Shown here: positions 7,007 to 12,500 of the stretch, piece by piece
Layout: each line of letters opens with the position of its first letter
Numbering within the stretch: the first letter of the stretch is position 1
Assembly (NCBI GenBank): GCA_964433635.1
Contig: CAYSSG010000051.1
Location: 1 to 12,500, forward strand
Length of the DNA stretch: 12,500 nt
Direction of reading: 5' to 3'
Source of the DNA: CAYSSG01 sp964433635
GTDB lineage: Bacteria; Atribacterota; Phoenicimicrobiia; Phoenicimicrobiales; Stramentimicrobiaceae
The notes under the pieces: generated by a model
Told to the model about the DNA's origin: nothing
Database searches by the model: none
Seen by the model: the letters and a program-made list of their open reading frames with translations, nothing else
Program-made: the position numbers and the translations under genes

Positions 7007-7192
7007 TAAATGGAAATACATTTCATGATTGCTTAATAACAGAACGGGGATAAGCTGATTGCAGGATAGATTTGTTCATTCTGAAAAAAAAGAATTTATT
7101 TACATGTCATTACTTTTTTGAGTTATCCGGCTCAATCACCAGGAAATCGAGAAGATGAAATATACTATGATTTTATTTGTTAGCCTAGAGCG
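7007..7192. other. convergent intergenic region without a clear terminator
   Basis: Genes on both strands end here, yet I see only short imperfect inverted repeats: GAAAT/ATTTC at about 7013-7024, ATTCT/AGAAT around an A-run near 7078-7096, and TTGAG/CTCAA near 7120-7137. None combines a strong G+C stem with a T-run in the right order. Termination may rely on Rho or on convergent read-through. No small gene is evident. Confidence 0.4.
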
Positions 7193-8284
7193 TTATAAAA
7201 TCCGGAAAGGGGAAATCATTTTTTGACTGGGAACCAGTAATTTTTCCGGAAAGTGATGACAAACGAGTTGTTTTTGAATAGCTGGGACAAAGTATTTTTC
7301 GGTGAAAAAATGTTCAATATCAATCATGTTAAGTCCCATTTCTTTCGCCCTCAAGGCTTCATGATAATCAATGTCTCCGGTGATAAAAAGATCAACCTGT
7401 TTTTCGATGCATTGGTCTATTAATGAGCCACCACTTCCTGTACACAAAGCGATATTTTGAATCTTCTTCTGGTTTGCCTGAATCATTCTGACATAAGGAG
7501 CCTGTAGTTGTTCTTTCACCTTTTGGAGAAAATGATCAAGTGTCTCAGGCTTATTTAACTTTGCTAACATTCCAATTCCTGCAGTGGAATGTATTTCCAG
7601 TGGATAGATATCAAAAACCGGTTCTTCATAAGGATGATTCCGGTGAATACTAGCTATGATTTCAGACAGATTTCTTTCCTGAAATACGGTTTCAATCTTC
7701 ATTTCATTGACCATTTCCCTTGTGCCTTTTTGACCGATAAATGGTTTGGTTCCTTCCAAAGGTTTAAAAGATCCTTTTCCGGATAGCGAGAAAGAGGTTT
7801 CACTGTAGTTTCCAACCTGACCGGCACCCGACCTGAAAAGTGCTTCCTGTAAGGATTCCTGAAATTGTTCAGGTACATAGATTGCTAATTTAAAAATCTT
7901 TTCCCGGGAGGGCTTCAAAGGGGCTGTCTTTTGAAGACCAAGCAGCGTTCCGACATAATCATTCAATCCATTTTCAGCTAAATCGAAGTTCGTATGAAAG
8001 GCAATCAGATGGATGTGATGGTAGAATAATTGATAGGCAAGAGGATTCTCCTGTCTCGTGATCCGTTTAAAAGATTGGTAGAATAGTGGATGATGGGAAA
8101 GAACTGCATTACAATTATTTCTGATTGCCTCCTGGAGGACCTCCTCGGTTACATCTAAACAGAGCAGCAGTTTGGAGATCACTTCATCCAGATCAGCAAA
8201 TTGAACACCACTGTTATCAGATTCTTCCTGTAAAAAAAAGGGGGCAATCTGATTTAACGTTCCCAATAATTCTTTTACTTTCAT
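7193..8284 (-). CDS. Nif3-like dinuclear metal centre protein (YbgI/YqfO family)
   Basis: This 363-residue protein has the long, three-part form typical of YqfO: an N-terminal Nif3 half, a central CutA/PII-like insert (about 130-235, ending HPYEEPVFDIYPL at 217-229), and a C-terminal Nif3 half. Metal-site motifs are visible: LSHHPL (62-67), HTNFD (97-101), GDIDYHEA (303-310, His308) and DIEHFFTE (322-329, His325 and Glu329). These proteins form hexameric toroids with a two-metal centre. A GTP cyclohydrolase-type label is common in databases, but the biological function is unproved. A complementary AGGG lies 6 bases before the ATG. It follows the uracil-DNA glycosylase by 50 bases on the same strand, so the two are probably co-transcribed, with the glycosylase first. 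Confidence 0.92.
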   Translation of the reverse strand: MKVKELLGTLNQIAPFFLQEESDNSGVQFADLDEVISKLLLCLDVTEEVLQEAIRNNCNAVLSHHPLFYQSFKRITRQENPLAYQLFYHHIHLIAFHTNFDLAENGLNDYVGTLLGLQKTAPLKPSREKIFKLAIYVPEQFQESLQEALFRSGAGQVGNYSETSFSLSGKGSFKPLEGTKPFIGQKGTREMVNEMKIETVFQERNLSEIIASIHRNHPYEEPVFDIYPLEIHSTAGIGMLAKLNKPETLDHFLQKVKEQLQAPYVRMIQANQKKIQNIALCTGSGGSLIDQCIEKQVDLFITGDIDYHEALRAKEMGLNMIDIEHFFTEKYFVPAIQKQLVCHHFPEKLLVPSQKMISPFRIL

Positions 8285-8334
8285 AAGATTCCCTTAATCT
8301 CCTCTTTCAAATTTCTACTGGTTGATATTTCTGT

Positions 8335-8940
8335 TCAGACATTGCCACGGTCAGTCAATTGACTGAATACCTTTTTCAGTTCTTTGATGTCTTTCCAGGT
8401 CAAATCTTTTGGACTTCCCGGAGTTGTTTCTTCATGACGGAGTAAAAAACTGGGATGGAACATGGGAAAGATTTTAATTCCCCCGGTCCAGCCAAACCAC
8501 TGTCCCCGAAGTTTGGTTATTCCCTCTTGTGATTCTAAGAGAAACCTGGTGGGGATATTTCCCAGGGTAACGATTATTCTGGGATTAATCAGGGCAATCT
8601 GTGATTCAAGATAGGGCAAACATGTTTCTATTTCCGTTTTCGATGGATTGCGGTTCCCCGGAGGCCGGCATTTAACCATGTTGGTGATGAAGACATCTTT
8701 CCTCTTAATCTGAACAGATTGCAGGATTTTAGAGAATAATTGACCGGCTTTGCCGATAAAGGGTTTACCGTGCAGATCTTCAACCTCACCTGGTGCCTCT
8801 CCAATAAAGATGACCGGGCTGTTATAGTTTCCTTCTCCGGGAACTGCATTATGCCGGGTTTGATACAGGGGACACTGTTTGCAGATTTTAATTTTTTCTG
8901 CAATTTCATCCATGGTCAGCGACACTGCCTGTTCTGACAT
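8335..8940 (-). CDS. family 4 uracil-DNA glycosylase with [4Fe-4S] cluster
   Basis: This 201-residue enzyme removes uracil produced by cytosine deamination and so starts base-excision repair. Family 4 marks are all visible: cluster ligands Cys20 and Cys23 (CKQCPL), Cys91 (KCRPPGNRNP) and Cys107; the catalytic-loop motif GEAPGEVED (47-55); FIGKAGQL (61-68) in the uracil pocket; ITNMVKC (85-91); and HPSFLL (162-167), the DNA-intercalation/leucine-loop motif. Length is standard for the family. The start is ATG with a G-run (complement of 8950-8954) 9 bases upstream, a modest ribosome site. It is divergent from PolX across 286 bases and lies upstream of the Nif3-like gene. No sign of damage or transfer. 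Confidence 0.93.
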   Translation of the reverse strand: MSEQAVSLTMDEIAEKIKICKQCPLYQTRHNAVPGEGNYNSPVIFIGEAPGEVEDLHGKPFIGKAGQLFSKILQSVQIKRKDVFITNMVKCRPPGNRNPSKTEIETCLPYLESQIALINPRIIVTLGNIPTRFLLESQEGITKLRGQWFGWTGGIKIFPMFHPSFLLRHEETTPGSPKDLTWKDIKELKKVFSQLTDRGNV

Positions 8941-8971
8941 TCTTTACAACCCCCGAAACGATAATAATGAA

Positions 8972-8995
8972 AGAGTCCTCTTGCATAATGACTCT
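8972..8995 (-). other. small hairpin in the glycosylase leader
   Basis: On the minus strand AGAGTC pairs with GACTCT (6 bp, 12-base loop) and is followed by a T-rich stretch, TTTCATTATTAT, a few bases before the ribosome site. It could be a weak attenuator or simply chance in a 286-base A+T-rich gap. No T-box or known riboswitch motif is seen. Confidence 0.2.
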
Positions 8996-9082
8996 GTTCC
9001 ATCAGAAAAATATATAGAAAAGCTTTCAGAAAAATGGTGGCTTGAAACATTCTCCTATTATAAAATCAAAGCTGTCTTTATT

Positions 9083-9111
9083 ATTTTATCATTGTAAGTG
9101 ACGATAAACAA
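9083..9111 (-). promoter_or_regulatory. candidate promoter of the uracil-DNA glycosylase operon
   Basis: Read on the minus strand, TTGTTT (9106-9111) and TAAAAT (9083-9088) are separated by exactly 17 bases, giving 3 of 6 and 5 of 6 consensus matches. Transcription would start near 9076 and leave a leader of about 135 bases before the ATG. Confidence 0.4.
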
Positions 9112-9226
9112 GCAAAGACAGGCATATTATTTATCTGTAATTGAACCTATTCTATTCTATATCTTCATCAGTTTATGGTATGATAATCATAGAGTATGAT
9201 CTCAGGAATAGAGAAGAAGTGATGAT

Positions 9227-10948
9227 ATGATAAAGAACGTTGCAATTGCTAAAATCTTTAGTGATATTGCTAATTTATTGAAAATAAAAGATGAAAACAG
9301 ATTCAAAATCAGAGCTTATGAGCGGGTTGCCGCTACGATTGAGAATCTCCCCATGGAGGTTGAAACATTCTATAAAACTGGTCAGCTGGATGATATACCG
9401 GGAGTAGGGGAGGCGATTGCCAAAAAGATTGAGGAATTAATTGAGACCGGGAAACTGGAGTATTATGAAAAATTGAAAGAAAGTATCCCTCCAGGAGTAT
9501 TGGAATTATTAAATATACCGGAAGTTGGTCCCCGCAAGGCAAAGCTTTTCTTTGAGGAACTGGGAATTGACAGTGTAAAAAAATTAGAAGAGGCTGCGCA
9601 TCAGCACCGATTGCAGAATCTGCCCGGAATGGGGGAAAAGGCTGAAGAGAATATCAAAAGAGGCATTCAGTTATATAACAGAAGGGAAAAAAGATTCCTG
9701 CTGGGAACTGCTTTACCTATCGCTGAGGATATCCTTGAACAATTAAAATCGCTTCAGGAAGTCCATCAGATTGTCATTGCCGGTAGCTTGCGACGAAGAA
9801 AAGAAACCATTGGGGATATTGATATTCTGATTACTTCCCAGGAGCCGGAAATGATCATGCAGAAATTTATCCATTTACCGCAGGTCAAAGAAGTCTTAGC
9901 GGAAGGCCATACAAAATCTGCTATTCTGACTCATCATGATATTCATGTTGATTTAAGGGTTGTAGAAACTGAAAGTTTTGGGGCTGCCCTGCAGTATTTC
10001 ACAGGTTCCAAAGACCATAATGTTCAGTTACGGGAGATGGCAGTCAAACAGGGACTAAAAATAAATGAATACGGGGTATTCCAGACTAAAGAAGACCAAA
10101 AAGTTGCCGGAAAGAACGAACAGGAGATCTATCAGATATTGGGATTACCCTTTATTGTACCGGAATTGAGGGAAGATCGGGGTGAGTTTGAAGCCGCGCA
10201 AAAGAATCAATTGCCAGAATTGATTACCGGAGATGACATAAAGGGAGACCTTCATATCCATACCAGTTACAGTGATGGATTGAACACCATTGAGGAGATG
10301 GTTCAGGAAGCGCAGAAAAAGGGATACCTGTATATTGCCATTACCGATCATTCACAATCTCTCCAGGTAGCCAGGGGTTTGAATGAAAAGAGGTTAGCTG
10401 AGCAGATCGATAGGATTGACAGGATGAATCAAAATCTGGATGGTTTTACTGTCTTAAAAGGAATCGAGGTGGATATAAAATCAGACGGGACATTGGATTT
10501 GCCTGATGGTATTTTAGAAAGACTGGATATTGTCATTGCAGCTATCCACTCAGGGTTCAGGCAGGAGAAGGGGCAGATCATGGAACGATTGACCAGTGCA
10601 ATGAAAAACCCTCATGTGAATATTATCGCCCATCCCACTGGTAGAATTATCGGATATCGCGAACCTTATGCAATTGATATGCCGGAAATCATACGAATAG
10701 CTGCAGAAAATAAGATAGCACTGGAAATCAATGCCTCTCCTGAAAGAATGGACTTAAATGATATTTATACCAGGAGTGCCGGAGAACAGGGGGTTTGCCT
10801 TTCCATTGGTACAGATGCTCACCAGCTATCCTCATTAGATCATATGGCTTATGGGATCTCTATTGCCCGACGAGGTTGGCTGGAAAAAAACGATGTCTTG
10901 AATACACTTTCACTTGCCGAGTTGAAAGAGAAATTAAAGAAAAAATAA
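9227..10948 (+). CDS. polX: bacterial/archaeal-type DNA polymerase X with PHP phosphoesterase domain
   Basis: This 573-residue protein has the full PolX domain order. An N-terminal 8-kDa-like region with helix-hairpin-helix motifs comes first (IPGVGEAIAKKI 57-68, IPEVGPRKAK 97-106, LPGMGEKAEENI 132-143). The polymerase-beta nucleotidyltransferase core follows, with GSLRRRKETIGDIDI (186-200) and metal aspartates Asp197, Asp199 and probably Asp242 (HVDLRVV). A C-terminal PHP domain has DLHIHTSYSDG (341-351), TDHS (373-376), Glu414, His441, HP (469-470) and GTDAH (528-532). The family fills short gaps and, through PHP, shows 3'-5' exonuclease or end-trimming activity in base-excision repair. Active-site residues of both domains look intact. 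The ribosome site (GAGAAG, upstream of 9220) is weak. It is divergent from the uracil-DNA glycosylase, whose product it could process further. Confidence 0.95.
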   Translation: MIKNVAIAKIFSDIANLLKIKDENRFKIRAYERVAATIENLPMEVETFYKTGQLDDIPGVGEAIAKKIEELIETGKLEYYEKLKESIPPGVLELLNIPEVGPRKAKLFFEELGIDSVKKLEEAAHQHRLQNLPGMGEKAEENIKRGIQLYNRREKRFLLGTALPIAEDILEQLKSLQEVHQIVIAGSLRRRKETIGDIDILITSQEPEMIMQKFIHLPQVKEVLAEGHTKSAILTHHDIHVDLRVVETESFGAALQYFTGSKDHNVQLREMAVKQGLKINEYGVFQTKEDQKVAGKNEQEIYQILGLPFIVPELREDRGEFEAAQKNQLPELITGDDIKGDLHIHTSYSDGLNTIEEMVQEAQKKGYLYIAITDHSQSLQVARGLNEKRLAEQIDRIDRMNQNLDGFTVLKGIEVDIKSDGTLDLPDGILERLDIVIAAIHSGFRQEKGQIMERLTSAMKNPHVNIIAHPTGRIIGYREPYAIDMPEIIRIAAENKIALEINASPERMDLNDIYTRSAGEQGVCLSIGTDAHQLSSLDHMAYGISIARRGWLEKNDVLNTLSLAELKEKLKKK

Positions 10949-11001
10949 AAACCATCTTTTATCGGAAAGTAAAGCAGGATTGTCTGACATTTTATTATCA
11001 T

Positions 11002-11030
11002 TTGACTTAAAAATTGAATGGAATTAAAAT
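11002..11030 (+). promoter_or_regulatory. near-consensus sigma-70 promoter of the binding-protein gene
   Basis: TTGACT (11002-11007) and TAAAAT (11025-11030) each match consensus at 5 of 6 positions and are exactly 17 bases apart, the best promoter in the window. Transcription should begin near 11037, leaving a leader of about 144 bases before the ATG at 11181. The leader holds only a weak inverted pair, CTCTTT (11077-11082) and AAAGAG (11113-11118), and no operator I can name. Confidence 0.6.
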
Positions 11031-11180
11031 AGAAATAAAAGATATCAGGTACTAAAATGTCTTGATTACATAAAGTCTCTTTAGAACCAGATGAAGCCTT
11101 AAAGGGGGTGGGAAAGAGTATTCATATTGTAAATTGAAAATGAACAGAAAAATGAAATGTGTTTTGGGAGGTGTAATTTT

Positions 11181-12455
11181 ATGAAAAAAGTAATTTTGTT
11201 CTTAGCATTTTTTCTCTTGATATCAGCGCCTGTATATGCCCAGCAGAATATAGAAATTACCTACTGGACCCATGAAGACCCTAACCGGACCGAGATTGAA
11301 AACCGCTACATTGAAGAATTTGAAGCAGCTAACCCGGGTGTTACTGTCAATAGAGTGACTAATCCCTCAAACAGAATGGCGGAAATTGTTTTGACAGCTT
11401 TTGCCGCGAACCAGGGACCGGATATGTTTAATTTACAGATTGAAGATGAGTACGCCTATATTGTTAACAACCGTCTGGCGCCTATCGATTATCAAGCTGC
11501 AGGCTATGATAGTCTGGAAGCGGTTTATAATGATTACATGCCTGGAGTACTGGATCCGGTTACTTATGAGGGGAATTTATATGGGCTACCCATGGAGTTA
11601 ACGAACTGGTGCATCTATGTAAATGAGAGAGTTTTCCACGATGCCGGGTTGGATCCGGATAAAGATTATCCCAAAACCTGGGAGGAAATGGTTGAGGTAT
11701 CTGAAAAAATTGTCATCAGGGATGGAGAAATTATCACCAGGAGAGGATTTGATTTTAGATATCCCTACTATCTGGTGGCAATGGTATCCATGGTGGAACA
11801 ATTGGGTGGAAAGTTAATCAGCGATGATGGAAAAGAAGCCATCATTAATGATGATGCATGGTTAAAATTTCTGACTTTCATGAAGGAATGGGGACCAAAC
11901 GGAAAGAATTTAGGGTCTCCAACCTATACCAATGCCAGAAGTCTGTTCAATAAAGACAATAATGATATAGCGATGTGTCATTCAGGTCTCTATCAGCAAG
12001 GAAGAATCAGAAGCGATAATCCTGAATTTTATGAAAGCGGGGAATGGTCTGTCATTCCTTATCCGGTATTTGAAAATGCCGTTCAGGATGTAGCAGCTGC
12101 CTATTATGGTCATTATTTTGTAGTCAATCAGCAAAAGCCAAAGGAAAATCAGGAAATGACCTGGAAATTTATCAGTTTCATGTTGAGTCATCCTGAAGAA
12201 TATCTGGTGGAAGTTGGCCTGATTCAGCCAAAAGTAAGTCTCATGGAATCAGCGGAATTTAGGGAGATGCCCTATTCTGACATATTCAGGAAAGATATGG
12301 AGAGAGGACATATCGTCTACTACGGCGAAAACAGTGCGATTATCCAACAGCATATTCGTGAGGCAGTAGAGTCCGTGATGCTTGCCGGCAGATCACCTGA
12401 AGCAGCTTTACAGGTATTGAAATTGAAAGTTCAGGAAGTTTTGGATGAAGGATAA
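11181..12455 (+). CDS. ABC transporter periplasmic substrate-binding protein, sugar type (family 1)
   Basis: The start at 11181 gives 424 residues and is fixed by GGGAGGTG (11166-11173) 7 bases upstream. An ATG at 11157 in the same frame would put eight extra residues before the signal peptide and lacks a ribosome site. The signal peptide (MKKVILFLAFFLLISAPVYA, cut after Ala20) is followed by QQ with no lipobox cysteine, so the mature protein is soluble in a periplasm and not lipid-anchored. Features of the UgpB/MalE-like family are EITYWTHEDPNR (25-36), ANQGPDMFN (76-84), YGLPMELTNWCIYVNERVF (134-152) and KTWEEM (165-170). The ligand is probably a sugar or glycoside, but the class does not predict which. 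No permease or ATPase gene lies in the window. A terminator follows at once, though permeases could still lie beyond it. Confidence 0.92.
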   Translation: MKKVILFLAFFLLISAPVYAQQNIEITYWTHEDPNRTEIENRYIEEFEAANPGVTVNRVTNPSNRMAEIVLTAFAANQGPDMFNLQIEDEYAYIVNNRLAPIDYQAAGYDSLEAVYNDYMPGVLDPVTYEGNLYGLPMELTNWCIYVNERVFHDAGLDPDKDYPKTWEEMVEVSEKIVIRDGEIITRRGFDFRYPYYLVAMVSMVEQLGGKLISDDGKEAIINDDAWLKFLTFMKEWGPNGKNLGSPTYTNARSLFNKDNNDIAMCHSGLYQQGRIRSDNPEFYESGEWSVIPYPVFENAVQDVAAAYYGHYFVVNQQKPKENQEMTWKFISFMLSHPEEYLVEVGLIQPKVSLMESAEFREMPYSDIFRKDMERGHIVYYGENSAIIQQHIREAVESVMLAGRSPEAALQVLKLKVQEVLDEG

Positions 12456-12470
12456 TGATTCAGAATTCAG

Positions 12471-12500
12471 GGGCTAGGTTTCTGCCTAGCCCTTTTTGTT
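12471..12500 (+). terminator. strong intrinsic terminator after the binding-protein gene
   Basis: GGGCTAGG (12471-12478) and CCTAGCCC (12485-12492) form a perfect 8-bp stem with a 6-base loop, followed directly by TTTTTGTT to the end of the window. This is textbook Rho-independent form. In binding-protein operons such a hairpin can also just lower transcription into downstream permease genes. Confidence 0.92.

Noticed and set aside
8917..9050. Small minus-strand reading frame of about 44 codons overlapping the start of the glycosylase gene, with three cysteines near its end
   Set aside because: The purine-rich AGGAG is only one base from its ATG, too close to work, and no family features are visible. 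It is most likely chance.
11157..11180. Eight-residue extension of the binding protein from ATG 11157
   Set aside because: It would place polar residues and a cysteine ahead of the signal peptide, and the strong GGGAGGTG site lies inside it, serving ATG 11181.
1..12500. Mobile elements, CRISPR arrays, tRNA or rRNA genes
   Set aside because: No transposase, integrase, regularly spaced repeats, cloverleaf or rRNA-like sequence was seen on either strand.

Overview
This window (about 40% G+C by eye) reads as ordinary chromosomal DNA of an anaerobic, two-membraned (diderm) bacterium. The evidence for two membranes is a Sec-exported beta-barrel protein ending in a C-terminal phenylalanine, and a sugar-type ABC binding protein with a signal peptide but no lipobox cysteine. 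Ferredoxin-bearing MinD-type ATPases, a SagB-type nitroreductase and a NimA-like flavin-fold protein fit a low-oxygen lifestyle. The phylum cannot be fixed from sequence alone. A lineage such as Atribacterota, Synergistota or Thermotogota is plausible, but this is inference. Many starts are TTG or GTG with good Shine-Dalgarno sites. I see no tRNA, rRNA, CRISPR array, transposase or integrase.

Layout: (1) 1-1402, plus strand: an ElbB-like class I amidotransferase-fold protein, a small charged coiled-coil protein whose real start is probably GTG at 910, and the RNA polymerase omega subunit (TTG start), closed by a perfect 19-bp hairpin. (2) 1571-2644: a beta-barrel outer-membrane protein. (3) 2770-5887: a likely operon of a double MinD/ferredoxin ATPase (two normally separate proteins fused in one chain), a stand-alone SagB-type nitroreductase and a NimA-like protein. 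A potentially structured leader precedes it. (4) 6077-7006: a YddG-type DMT exporter. (5) 7193-8940, minus strand: a family 4 uracil-DNA glycosylase followed by a Nif3/YbgI-family metal protein. (6) 9227-10948, plus strand and divergent from the glycosylase: a full-length bacterial PolX. (7) 11181-12455: a periplasmic sugar-type binding protein with a near-consensus promoter, a long leader and a strong terminator.

How the genes may work together: the glycosylase (base removal) and PolX (gap filling and end processing) are complementary base-excision-repair activities sharing one divergent intergenic region. The MinD fusion, nitroreductase and NimA-like protein look like a redox or metal-cofactor unit of unknown substrate, and this is the most interesting part of the window. 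The omega subunit lies next to an uncharacterised coiled-coil protein instead of the common gmk neighbour. The binding protein has no transporter permease gene inside the window.
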